Shown piece by piece: positions 1 through 7,852 of a stretch of DNA of 43,789 bases. Both the position numbers and the translations under genes were made by a program. A model generated the notes under the pieces. The model saw nothing but the letters and a program-made list of their open reading frames with translations, had not been told where the DNA came from and ran no database searches. How positions within the stretch are numbered: position 1 is the first letter of the stretch; each line of letters opens with the position of its first letter. The DNA is from Bacteroidota bacterium (GTDB taxonomy: Bacteria; Bacteroidota; Ignavibacteria; UBA10030), in the NCBI GenBank assembly GCA_025454835.1, contig JALONQ010000021.1, positions 1 through 43,789 of the forward strand. The letters are read 5' to 3'.

Positions 1-1
1 C

Positions 2-1165
2 TACCGGTTCCAGCCGAACAACGAGATCAACGGCCTGACGATGGGCGGGGTGGGAAGCGGGACGACGCTGGAGTATGTCCAGGTGAGCTACTCGCTGGAT
101 GACGGGTTCGAGTGGTTCGGCGGGACGGTGAACGGGAAGTATCTGATCTCGTTCGGTTCGCAGGACGACGATTTTGACACGGACTTCGGCTACCGGGGGA
201 ACCTGCAGTTCCTGGTGTCGATCAAGGACCCGAACGTGTGGGACTCGGACGCCTCGAACGGGTTCGAGTCGGACAACGACGCTTCCGGGACGGCGGCGGT
301 GCCCTTCACCTCGGCGGCGTGGTCGAACGTGACGGTGGTCGGTCCGCTGCGGTTCGACGGTGCGACGCCGGTGGCGACGAACAACCACCAGGACGGCCTG
401 CGCCTGCGCCGGAACACGCAGCTGAAGATCTACAACTCGGTGGTGATGGGCTTCGGCAACGGCGTGAACGTGGACGGTGCGTCGACGGTGACGAACGCGA
501 CGGCGGGGAACCTGATCCTGAAGAGCACGAGCGTGCAGTCGGCGACGGCGCCGCTCAAGAGCAGCGATCTGACGGCGATCACGACGTGGTTCACGGCGGC
601 CGGCTCGGGCAACACCGGTTCGGCTGTGCGCAACCCGAGCGCGCTCGGGTTCGTCGACACCTATGATCTCTACAACCTCGACCTGCGTCCGACGTCGGGC
701 TCGGAGCTGGCTACGGCCGGCACGAACTTCACCGACGCGGCGGTCAGCGGCGCGTTCTTTACCCCCGTCTCGTACCGCGGCGCCTTCAATCCCTCCAAGG
801 CCCGGTCCGAACAATGGGATGCGGGTTGGACGGATTACAATCCGAACCTGCGTGTCGGTTCAACGCCGACGTCCGTAGAGACGATCGAGGGAGAAGTGCC
901 GCGATCGCTCGCGCTTGAGCAGAATTTTCCGAACCCGTTCAACCCGAGCACCGTCATTCGGTTCGCCCTCCCCGGCACGGAGATGGTGAAGTTGAAGGTG
1001 TACGACCTGCTCGGTCGTGAGGTGGCTTCGCTCGTCAACGACGTGCTCCCCGCGGGCCAGCATCAGGTGACCTTCGATGCGCGCGGACTGTCGTCTGGAA
1101 CGTATCTCTACCTCATCGAGGCAGGGTCGTTGCGCCAAGTGAAGCGAATGACCCTGATCAAGTAG
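2..1165 (+). CDS. T9SS type A sorting domain protein, 5' truncated
   Basis: The reading frame is open to the left edge, so the N terminus and signal peptide lie outside the window. The visible part begins with repeats such as 'GTTLEYVQVSYSLDDGFEW' and 'RRNTQLKIYNSVVMGFGNGV', which look like rungs of a right-handed parallel beta-helix. The last roughly 85 residues are a T9SS type A sorting domain: 'LEQNFPNPFNPSTVIRF', then 'VYDLLGREVASLVND', 'LPAGQHQVTFDARGLSSGTY' and a basic end 'KRMTLIK'. In this family the C-terminal domain directs export across the outer membrane by the Por/type IX system and is then removed. The protein is therefore probably cell-surface or secreted. The substrate or role of the helix part cannot be read. 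A strong terminator follows, so the gene ends its transcription unit. Confidence 0.9.
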   Translation, partial: YRFQPNNEINGLTMGGVGSGTTLEYVQVSYSLDDGFEWFGGTVNGKYLISFGSQDDDFDTDFGYRGNLQFLVSIKDPNVWDSDASNGFESDNDASGTAAVPFTSAAWSNVTVVGPLRFDGATPVATNNHQDGLRLRRNTQLKIYNSVVMGFGNGVNVDGASTVTNATAGNLILKSTSVQSATAPLKSSDLTAITTWFTAAGSGNTGSAVRNPSALGFVDTYDLYNLDLRPTSGSELATAGTNFTDAAVSGAFFTPVSYRGAFNPSKARSEQWDAGWTDYNPNLRVGSTPTSVETIEGEVPRSLALEQNFPNPFNPSTVIRFALPGTEMVKLKVYDLLGREVASLVNDVLPAGQHQVTFDARGLSSGTYLYLIEAGSLRQVKRMTLIK

Positions 1166-1249
1166 CAGGAAGGCCCAAGCATCCAGCGTGGTGGAGGCCG
1201 CCACCCCTTCCTGAAGAGCTTTCCCCTCCGCTGTATCGGGGATCGCAGG

Positions 1250-1290
1250 GGCGCAGGTACCGTTAAGACGGGCCTGCGCCTTATTTTTTT
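1250..1290 (+). terminator. Rho-independent terminator after the T9SS protein
   Basis: GGCGCAGG (1250-1257) pairs perfectly with CCTGCGCC (1273-1280) around a 15-nt loop. It is followed at once by a T-rich tail (TTATTTTTTT, 1281-1290). This is the classical intrinsic terminator layout. It separates the surface protein from the Pho-box operon downstream. Confidence 0.88.
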
Positions 1291-1390
1291 CCCTATCGCT
1301 GCAGTGCGGTTCCCTTTGGAAGTGCATGTCGGGAAACCCGTTCTGGTCGTGCTTTGACAAACGGTGTGAAGAAAGGCCCACAGTCGCTTG

Positions 1391-1444
1391 ATAAGGAATC
1401 GATAACGCCTCCGTAACAGCGAGGTAACCCCCCGTGTGTAGATT
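1391..1444 (+). promoter_or_regulatory. Pho-box-like 11-bp direct repeats and -10 before the GT4 operon
   Basis: Four hexamers occur at exactly 11-bp steps: ATAAGG (1391), ATAACG (1402), GTAACA (1413) and GTAACC (1424). An 11-bp direct repeat with a T/A-TAAC-A core is how PhoB/PhoP-family regulators are known to bind DNA. Nine bases after the last unit lies TAGATT (1439-1444), a 4/6 match to a sigma70 -10 (TAGATTGG also resembles the Bacteroidetes TAnnTTTG element). No -35 is visible at the right distance, as expected for an activator-dependent Pho promoter. A similar array precedes the pst operon at 6914. The motif is read by eye and the regulator is inferred. Confidence 0.65.
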
Positions 1445-1472
1445 GGGCCACGTTCACACGAGGAGCGTGGCC

Positions 1473-2612
1473 ATGCGAATAGCATACTTCAACGCCAATC
1501 TGAGGGTGGGTCAAGATGGAGTGACCCGATGTATCTACAAGATGATCGACGGTGCGCTTGAACGAGGTCATGAGGCGATCGCCGTCACATCCACGCTCCC
1601 GCTCGAAGCTCCACCGATCCCGATGCATCGCGTGCCCTCAGTGGTCCTCCCGCTCCAGAAAAACTACCGCATTGCCCTGCCCGGATACTCATCGTTCGCC
1701 CGAACCCTTGAGGCCTTCCGTCCCGACGTTCTTCATATCAACAGTCCGTGCACCTTGGGCTTCGCGGCCGCCAAATACGGACAGCACTTCGGCGTCCCCG
1801 TGGTCGCCACCTACCATACGCACTTCCCGACGTATCCTCGCTACTATGGTCTTGATCGGTTCGAAGAACTGACCTGGAAGATCACACGGTCGCTCTACAA
1901 CAGCGTGGATCGCACATTCGTGCCCACGCGGCCGATCCTCGACGAGCTCGTCGCGAACCGCATCGAGCGGCTCGAGTATGTGCCCAACGGTGTCGATACG
2001 GCGCTCTTCACGACCTCACGCCGGTCCTCGGAATGGCGAAACCGTTTCGGCAACGGTGAGAAGCCGATCGTGCTGTTTGTCAGCCGGTTGGTGTGGGAAA
2101 AGGACCTGCGAGTGCTGGCTGAGGCCTACCGTCTCCTGCGGGAACAGCGGCAGGATCTCGAGATGGTGGTCGTGGGCGACGGACACGCCCGTGCCGAGTT
2201 CGAAGCGATGATGCCCGGCGCACACTTCCTGGGCTTTCAGTCTGGCACGACGCTCGCCGAGAGTTTCGCGTCCTCCGACATCTTCGTGTTTCCGTCGACG
2301 ACGGAGACGTTCGGACTGGTGACCCTCGAAGCCATGGCGTCCGGTCTGGCGCCCGTCGCGGCAAAAGTGGGGGGGGCTGCGGGGATCATTGAAGAGGGGG
2401 TCTCCGGCCTTTTTTCCGTCCCACACTGCGGGGACAGCCTTGCCTCTCAAGTGAAGGTGCTGCTCGACCATCCCGAATATCGAACGACCATCGCCCGGCG
2501 CGCTCATGCCCATGCACAGCACTTCGACTGGAATGTCGTCCTTGGCCAGCTCTTTGACTCCTATGCCGATGTCGTGGAGTCGCATCGCCGCCCCCGGCAT
2601 CGCGCCGCGTAG
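1473..2612 (+). CDS. GT4 family glycosyltransferase (possible Agt/SqdX-like glycolipid synthase)
   Basis: A 379-residue GT-B glycosyltransferase of family GT4. ATG 1473 is preferred over an upstream in-frame GTG at 1434 because AGGAG (1461-1465) sits 7 bases before it and the protein then starts with the usual first strand 'MRIAYFNANLRVGQDGVTR'. The C-terminal domain has 'SRLVWEKDL' (about residue 204) and the EX7E motif in 'STTETFGLVTLEAMASG' (E278, E286), which binds the nucleotide-sugar. The acceptor half contains 'YHTHFPTYPRYYG' (about 114-126), reminiscent of the YHTH.P.Y segment of SqdX/SQD2 and related diacylglycerol glycosyltransferases. The gene lies behind a Pho box and heads an operon with a phosphoesterase and a HAD phosphatase. 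Transfer of a sugar to diacylglycerol under phosphate limitation is therefore attractive. GT4 fold: near certain. Lipid acceptor: inference. Confidence 0.9.
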   Translation: MRIAYFNANLRVGQDGVTRCIYKMIDGALERGHEAIAVTSTLPLEAPPIPMHRVPSVVLPLQKNYRIALPGYSSFARTLEAFRPDVLHINSPCTLGFAAAKYGQHFGVPVVATYHTHFPTYPRYYGLDRFEELTWKITRSLYNSVDRTFVPTRPILDELVANRIERLEYVPNGVDTALFTTSRRSSEWRNRFGNGEKPIVLFVSRLVWEKDLRVLAEAYRLLREQRQDLEMVVVGDGHARAEFEAMMPGAHFLGFQSGTTLAESFASSDIFVFPSTTETFGLVTLEAMASGLAPVAAKVGGAAGIIEEGVSGLFSVPHCGDSLASQVKVLLDHPEYRTTIARRAHAHAQHFDWNVVLGQLFDSYADVVESHRRPRHRAA

Positions 2613-2661
2613 CGCAACTCCCACGCCGCTGGTCGCTGGACCGGAGGACCGGCCATCCGTC

Positions 2662-3621
2662 GTGCGTCCGTACCGGATCGCTCACGTGTCCGATCCGCAC
2701 CTCAGCCGGCAGTACTATCGGGAACATCTGAAGTCGCTCAAGATCCTCCTGCGGACCGTGCTCGAGGAAGGGGCCGACCATGTCGTCATCAGCGGCGATA
2801 TGGTATCGACGGCGGATCCGGACGATCTCTACCTGGCGCGCGAGGTCTTCGCGAAGGCGGGTGTCCTCGATGCGTCGCGGCTGACGGTTGTTCCGGGCAA
2901 CCACGACGTCTTTGGCGGACCTCACCGCGCCGTCGATGTGCTGAGCTTCCCCTCGCATATACGATCCATCGACTACCACAGCCACCACGCGATGTTCCGC
3001 GACGCCTTCGCGGAGACGTTTGAAGGGGCCATTCGGTCGGCGTCGGGAGCGCCGTATCCCTTCGTCAAGCGCGTTGGACCGTTCGCCCTCATCGGTCTAA
3101 ATTCGATCCCACCTTGGTCGATGCGACAGAACATTTTGGGGACGAACGGCATCGTCGACGATGCGCAGATCGCAGGCCTCCTCGACCTTGCCGCGTCCGG
3201 AGCATGGGAAGACCGTCTGCCTGTCGTCGTGGTCCATCATCACTTCAACGATCTGACGGACGATGCTCCGTCGAACGGTCTCTGGAGGAAGATCGAAGCT
3301 CGAACGATGCGCTTGCGAAAACGCCGGAAACTCCTCCGGATCCTGAAAGAGATCGGCGTCCGCGCGGTGTTGCACGGCCATATCCATCGGAACGAGGTCT
3401 ACGATCGCTCCGGTCTGGCGTTCCTGAACGGGGCGGGGTCCATTTGCGACGATCCGGTCCGCCGCCTGAAGTACAATGTCGTCGACTGCAAGGAAGGAAG
3501 TCTCGTCGCGAAGGTCCGCACGCTCGACATTCCGTACCAGGAATCGACCGTGAACCGGGTGCTCCGCGGCCGCCGGGTGTTCGCTTCATCAGCTTCCCTG
3601 GAGCCGCAGCCGCAATCATGA
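2662..3621 (+). CDS. Calcineurin-like metallophosphoesterase (possible PlcP-type phospholipase or CpdA-like)
   Basis: All metal-binding blocks of the calcineurin-like fold are present: 'HVSDPHL' (D11, H13 from the GTG start), 'ISGDMV' (D46), 'VVPGNHDVF' (N80, H81), 'VVVHHHF' and 'HGHIHRNE'. The frame is open from 2506, inside the glycosyltransferase gene, with ATGs at 2563 and 2569. The extra N-terminal residues are low-complexity and not family-like. I therefore prefer GTG 2662, 50 bp after the upstream stop, with GGAGG at 2643-2647 (rather long spacing). This gives 319 residues and the start is uncertain. The family includes cyclic-nucleotide phosphodiesterases (CpdA) and PlcP, a cytoplasmic phospholipase C that removes phospholipid headgroups in Pho regulons next to the agt glycosyltransferase. 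Context favours the second role, but motifs alone cannot decide. Confidence 0.85.
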   Translation: MRPYRIAHVSDPHLSRQYYREHLKSLKILLRTVLEEGADHVVISGDMVSTADPDDLYLAREVFAKAGVLDASRLTVVPGNHDVFGGPHRAVDVLSFPSHIRSIDYHSHHAMFRDAFAETFEGAIRSASGAPYPFVKRVGPFALIGLNSIPPWSMRQNILGTNGIVDDAQIAGLLDLAASGAWEDRLPVVVVHHHFNDLTDDAPSNGLWRKIEARTMRLRKRRKLLRILKEIGVRAVLHGHIHRNEVYDRSGLAFLNGAGSICDDPVRRLKYNVVDCKEGSLVAKVRTLDIPYQESTVNRVLRGRRVFASSASLEPQPQS

Positions 3622-4445
3622 GCAACAGTATCGTGAGCCGCCCGTTGGTGGATCTGCGGGTCATCCCGTCCGAGCTTCACGACGCGGTCATGCGGGTCGA
3701 GGCCGGCATCCCGCGAGGCCAGGTCCGCCGAGCCGTGTTCGACCTCGATCAGACCCTGCTTCGCGGGGACATCGGAGAAGCGGTCCATGCCCGGCTCCTG
3801 ATCGACCGCGAACCGGTTCGGCTGTCATGGGACCAGTATCGTGCGATGGTGGCGAAGGACCCGCCGGCGGCCTACCTGGCGGCCGCGGATGCCTTGCGTG
3901 GGCTGCCGATCGAAGTGGTGGTGCAAGCGACCGTCAAACTGGTCACGACGTCGACCCGGGAGCTGCTTCTCGAACGGTCTCTGATCCCCGTTCCGCGTCC
4001 GCATCCCGTCATGCGGGCCCTGATCGCACTCCTGCACAACCTTGGCTTTGCCGTGCACGTCATCACGGCGAGCCACCAACTGCCGGCCCGCATCGTCTGC
4101 CTGGAGTACTTCGGCATTCCGGAGGAGCGCGTTCATGGCGTCCGGTCGGCGATCGATGGTGATCGACTCTCGGACCGCCTGCTCGCTCCGCACCCGATCG
4201 GCGCGGGCAAGTGCGACGTCTATCGCACGTTCGTGGGTACCGATGCACCCTTCGTCGCCGGCGGCGACAGCGCACTGGACCTGCCGATGCTCGACCTCGT
4301 CTCTGACGAGGGGTTGATCGTTTGGGTGGGGGAAGATCGAGTACGTTTTGAGATGATGAAGGGAAGGCTGGGCGGTCGACGGACCTTTGCGTTCGTCCAT
4401 CGCACCGCGACCGGTTCGCGATCGCGAGCCCAGGCTGTGGCCTGA
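3618..4445 (+). CDS. HAD superfamily phosphatase (SerB/PHOSPHO1-like subclass I)
   Basis: The start ATG at 3618 overlaps the phosphoesterase stop in an ATGA junction, which points to translational coupling. The 275-residue product carries the four HAD motifs: 'FDLDQTLL' (nucleophile D42, acid/base D44), 'VITASHQ' (S/T near 150-152), K198 in 'GAGKCDVYR', and 'GGDSALDLPML' (D217, D221). The helical insert between motifs I and II suggests a C1-type cap as in SerB, PHOSPHO1 and related small-molecule phosphatases. The substrate is not evident. In this operon a phospholipase-type enzyme could release phosphoethanolamine or phosphocholine, and this enzyme could free the phosphate; that is inference. 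The gene ends 3 bp from the convergent glycosidase gene, with no visible terminator between them. Confidence 0.85.
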   Translation: MSNSIVSRPLVDLRVIPSELHDAVMRVEAGIPRGQVRRAVFDLDQTLLRGDIGEAVHARLLIDREPVRLSWDQYRAMVAKDPPAAYLAAADALRGLPIEVVVQATVKLVTTSTRELLLERSLIPVPRPHPVMRALIALLHNLGFAVHVITASHQLPARIVCLEYFGIPEERVHGVRSAIDGDRLSDRLLAPHPIGAGKCDVYRTFVGTDAPFVAGGDSALDLPMLDLVSDEGLIVWVGEDRVRFEMMKGRLGGRRTFAFVHRTATGSRSRAQAVA

Positions 4446-4448
4446 GGT

Positions 4449-6854
4449 TCAGCGCTCGACGACGAGCGTTCGTGCATCCGGTGCGCACAGAACGATCGTT
4501 CGACCTTCTTCGATCTGATAACCGATCAGGTGTTGAGGCGCTGTCGGAAGGACCCTCCGGGCTTCGAACGGAAGATGGAGGATGATCCGCGAGGGCTCGT
4601 GGCCGCGAAAGAACCTCCCCCGGAACGTCACCTCCAGACGGTCTCCCGATTCCGGCTGCATCGTGAGATCGAATGGTCCGAATCGGGTCGGCGTCCGACG
4701 TAGCTGCAATTCGAATCGCCCCTCTCTGAAGATCGGTCCCGCCCCCCCCAGGAGCACAAGATCTTCGCCCCGGTCGTTGACCAGGACATCCCGCAAGAAC
4801 AGGATGATCTCCGCCGCCGCCCACCCATGATGTCCGTCTCCCATCGAACCGCCGAACGTTCGAGGATGGATAGCTTCGGGCAGCGAGTAAGGACTTTCGG
4901 AATGACGCAAGATCGTCTCAGCGATCTCCCAAGCCCGCTGTGTGCGGCCCAGCCATAGTTCGGCGTGGGCCAGTTGCATCGTGAGGTAGGGATTGTATCC
5001 CGAATGGATGAAAGGATGCAGGAAGCCGCGGTCGCGAACGTACCGATCGCCGAGCGCCCGTATGGTCTTCTGGAAGGCTTCGGGAGCGATGTCGTCGACG
5101 CGAAGGGGATAGACGCCCGCAACGGATCCGATGGCGCTTTCGTCGAAGGCACGCGTGGGAGTCGCCGGAATGAGCGTCTCGCCGAGACGTTGTGCGACGG
5201 CGTCGAGCGAATGACGCACCGCTCCTGTCAACTCGCGCTCCGCCGTCCGCCATTCTTCCGCCTCGGCCGAGTGTCCGGCGTCAAGAACGCTGGCCGCCAG
5301 TTCCCGGAGTCCCGAGAGCGCGAAGAGCGTGTCCCAGTAGTACTGATCGACCGTGCCCAGGTGTTCAGCGGAAAGGCTGCGCGGCATCAGTCCGGCATGC
5401 GTTGTGGAGGTCGTCCGACTCCTGCGGGTTTGTTCGACGATCCATCGACCGGCGCGCCGCATCGACGGCAGCTGCGAACGAAGCCAGAGAAGCGAGCGCG
5501 TCAATTCAAAGTGACGCCGTACGCTCCAGAGTACCGCCCCGTTGGAATCCCACTCCCCATCAGGACCTCGAAAGAAGCCTTCGGCTGTCTGTCCGCGGCG
5601 GAAACCATTGATGACCGCCCGGACACGCTCATGATGGCCGAGCACGTCGAGCGCACGACACATGACCGCCGCGTCGCGGTACCACATGTGATGGTAGAGC
5701 CACGGTCCCGGCGTGATCCGGTCCTTGTCGTGCAGTTGCAGCAACGCAGCACGGTGGGCGTCGAGCATTGATTGCAGGCGATCGTCTGGGAGGGCCCAGG
5801 TTGTGCCATCTTCGGCCTCTTCTGCCCAGACCGAGCGGTGGCGCTGGAGCCGTGCCTCGTAGGAGACGCGCCACGTGCGCCGGGCGGATGCCGAGCGAAG
5901 TGCGCGGTCGTTGCCCAACGCCGCGCTGGCGTGGATCGACCGGGATCCGCCAGGAGCCAGGTCGAGGTCGAACAATGCGACGGCATGCCCGAGTCCGGAG
6001 CTGCTCGTTTCTGTGGTCAGGTGCACACCTCCGGATCGGAGGGATGATCCCGGCCTGTATCCCTTCTGGAGAGCTGACGCAAGATCACCCAGGTCTCCTG
6101 AGGATAGGAGGACGTCGTCCGGTGTCTCGGCGAGCACAAGGCCCAACGTCCCGTTGATCACGATGAACCGCGGCCCGTCGACGGTGAGATGTTCGATCGG
6201 GGCCATGCCTTCAGGGTTGAACGGTCGAAGAGCGATCGCGGCAGTCGCCCGTTGTGGCGTCGCACCGTTGTTTCGTATCGTGATCTTCTGGAAGAGGATG
6301 TCAACGTGATGGTTCGTCGTGCCGACAAAATGCTCCTGGGTGAGCCCAAGGTCGTTCACGACGTGTTCCGTGCGCAGAAGCGGGGCGGAGGCGTCGAAGA
6401 ACTGTTCAGGCGCGCGAGCAAGTGATGGGAAATAGGCACCTGCCTCGGAGAAGAGCCATACGTCGAAGGACCATTCACGGGGCAGTGGCGTCGCCAATCC
6501 ATGCCGGTCGACGATCGCTTCGTGGGTGCCGTGCGGGCTCCCGAGCAGGGTCCAGTTGCGATGCGTCGTATTTATGAAGAGGGGGTTCTGCGACCGTGCG
6601 ACATAGGCAGGGTCGTCGGGGTCGAGTTGCCGATGGACCCATGCGGGATAGACCCAATCACGCCGCATCTGGAAGACAGCGTAGTTCAACAGACCCCGTA
6701 CGACCACCGGAGCGCTAAGTTGGAAAAGCTCGCGCGGAAATCCGCGGCCGTCAACGTTGCTCAACTCATTGGCCAGAGCGAACTGGCGGAGCGACGAAGC
6801 CGGCAGGCCCATCTGACGAAGGGCCTGCTCAAGGATGTATGAACTGAGCGCCAT
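4449..6854 (-). CDS. Six-hairpin glycosidase-like protein (GH15/GH63-type alpha/alpha barrel)
   Basis: An 801-residue protein on the minus strand. The first about 340 residues look like a beta-sandwich domain. An alpha/alpha-barrel follows with 'MWYRDAAVMCRALDVLGHH' (about residue 388), 'GQTAEGFF' and 'GEWDSNGAVLW' (about 438), then 'SGYNPYLTMQLAHAELWLGR'. Tyr-Arg-Asp and Glu-Trp-Asp segments of this kind occur in glucoamylase, trehalase and debranching-type glycosidases (GH15, GH37, GH63, amylo-1,6-glucosidase C-terminal domain). The last 80 residues look like another beta domain. No signal peptide is seen, so it is probably cytoplasmic. The start at 6854 lacks a clear ribosome site and an internal ATG at 6812 is possible. 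It lies between two Pho-box operons and may share the control region at 6914 with pst. Substrate unknown. Confidence 0.7.
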   Translation of the reverse strand: MALSSYILEQALRQMGLPASSLRQFALANELSNVDGRGFPRELFQLSAPVVVRGLLNYAVFQMRRDWVYPAWVHRQLDPDDPAYVARSQNPLFINTTHRNWTLLGSPHGTHEAIVDRHGLATPLPREWSFDVWLFSEAGAYFPSLARAPEQFFDASAPLLRTEHVVNDLGLTQEHFVGTTNHHVDILFQKITIRNNGATPQRATAAIALRPFNPEGMAPIEHLTVDGPRFIVINGTLGLVLAETPDDVLLSSGDLGDLASALQKGYRPGSSLRSGGVHLTTETSSSGLGHAVALFDLDLAPGGSRSIHASAALGNDRALRSASARRTWRVSYEARLQRHRSVWAEEAEDGTTWALPDDRLQSMLDAHRAALLQLHDKDRITPGPWLYHHMWYRDAAVMCRALDVLGHHERVRAVINGFRRGQTAEGFFRGPDGEWDSNGAVLWSVRRHFELTRSLLWLRSQLPSMRRAGRWIVEQTRRSRTTSTTHAGLMPRSLSAEHLGTVDQYYWDTLFALSGLRELAASVLDAGHSAEAEEWRTAERELTGAVRHSLDAVAQRLGETLIPATPTRAFDESAIGSVAGVYPLRVDDIAPEAFQKTIRALGDRYVRDRGFLHPFIHSGYNPYLTMQLAHAELWLGRTQRAWEIAETILRHSESPYSLPEAIHPRTFGGSMGDGHHGWAAAEIILFLRDVLVNDRGEDLVLLGGAGPIFREGRFELQLRRTPTRFGPFDLTMQPESGDRLEVTFRGRFFRGHEPSRIILHLPFEARRVLPTAPQHLIGYQIEEGRTIVLCAPDARTLVVER

Positions 6855-6913
6855 GCGCCAGAAATATGCGTCGTGGGGCTTACAGAAGCCCGTTAAGGTT
6901 CAAGGTCCCGGCC

Positions 6914-6969
6914 TTAACAGTACCGTAACATTGACATAACATCGACCTCACGACTTCTTGGTACCTTTG
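6914..6969 (+). promoter_or_regulatory. Pho-box-like 11-bp direct repeats and -10 before pstS1
   Basis: TTAACA (6914), GTAACA (6925) and ATAACA (6936) recur at exact 11-bp steps, with a weak fourth unit CTCACG at 6947. TTAACA spaced 11 bp matches the described Bacillus PhoP box and has the spacing of PhoB half-sites. TACCTT (6962-6967), also readable as the Bacteroidetes-type TACCTTTG, follows nine bases after the weak fourth unit. That is the same distance as in the array at 1391-1444. The region is shared with the divergent glycosidase gene starting at 6854, so it could serve both directions. No clear ribosome site precedes ATG 7004. Confidence 0.75.
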
Positions 6970-7003
6970 TGACGTCACAATAAGCCATCACACTCCGCAA
7001 TCG

Positions 7004-7819
7004 ATGAAAACGTTCCTCGCGCTTTTCCTCTTCGTGGCCGCCGCCGTACCGGAATCCCAGACCCTGACCATCAAGGGGTCCGATACCATGGTGATCCTCG
7101 TCCAGCAGTGGGCCGAGCGCTACATGGCGGTCCACAAAGAAACGACCATCCAAGTGACCGGTGGAGGGTCCGGCACGGGCATTTCGGCGCTGATCAACGG
7201 CACGACCGACATCTGTGCCTCGTCCCGGCCGATGAAGCCGGCAGAAGCCCAAAAGCTCAGGCAGAAATACGGCCGGGGACCCGTTGAGATCAAAGTGGCC
7301 AAGGACGGCATCGCGATCTACGTCAATGAGAAGAACCCCGTCAGCGAGTTGACGATCGAACAGATCCGACTCATCTACACCGGCAAGGTCACGAACTGGA
7401 AGCAGGTGGGGGGTAGCGACGCGAAGATCATCCTCTACAGTCGCGAGAATAACTCGGGGACGTATGCCTACTTCAAGGAAGAAGTCCTTGCCAACGCGGA
7501 CTTTGCGCCGCAAACACAGAGCCTTCCCGGAACCGCGGGCGTGGTCAATTCCATCGCGCGCGATGTGAACGGCATCGGCTACGGCGGTTCGGCCTATGGC
7601 AAAGGGATCCGCGAACTCAAAGTGAAAAGGGACGCGGCTTCGTCCGCCGTGGCTCCGACCGTCAAGAATATCCTCGCCGGGACCTACCCGATCACCCGGT
7701 TTCTCTACTTCTACACGAAGTCCCGGCCGGATGGTGCCGTCAAAGGGTTCATCGACTACGCGCTCAGCCCAGAAGGGCAGAAGACGGTCTCCGAGGTCGG
7801 CTACTTCCCGCTGCGCTAG
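7004..7819 (+). CDS. pstS: Phosphate ABC transporter substrate-binding protein, first copy
   Basis: A 271-residue periplasmic phosphate-binding protein of the short PstS type. The N terminus is a signal peptide ('MKTFLALFLFVAAAVPES'). Phosphate-pocket segments are visible: 'IKGSDTM', 'GGGSGTGISALINGTTDI', 'SSRPMK' and 'YSRENNSGTY'. The C-terminal part 'NILAGTYPITRFLYFYTK' and 'VSEVGYFPLR' is typical of the family. It captures phosphate and hands it to PstCAB. It is first in the operon, directly behind the Pho box. A second copy (9410-10234) is clearly homologous along its whole length, so this is a duplication now separated by the small ORF and the porin gene. Confidence 0.96.
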   Translation: MKTFLALFLFVAAAVPESQTLTIKGSDTMVILVQQWAERYMAVHKETTIQVTGGGSGTGISALINGTTDICASSRPMKPAEAQKLRQKYGRGPVEIKVAKDGIAIYVNEKNPVSELTIEQIRLIYTGKVTNWKQVGGSDAKIILYSRENNSGTYAYFKEEVLANADFAPQTQSLPGTAGVVNSIARDVNGIGYGGSAYGKGIRELKVKRDAASSAVAPTVKNILAGTYPITRFLYFYTKSRPDGAVKGFIDYALSPEGQKTVSEVGYFPLR

Positions 7820-7852
7820 GGTTGTCAACGGTCCCACACGAAGGACGCTCTG

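Noticed and set aside
860-1381. 173-codon frame on the minus strand opposite the T9SS domain
   Set aside because: It runs through the strong terminator and is antisense to a clearly conserved domain; the sequence is arginine-rich and shadow-like.
3114-3617. Longer N terminus for the HAD phosphatase (frame open from 3114)
   Set aside because: The extension is an Arg-rich shadow of the phosphoesterase gene; ATG 3618 with an ATGA overlap gives a normal HAD protein.
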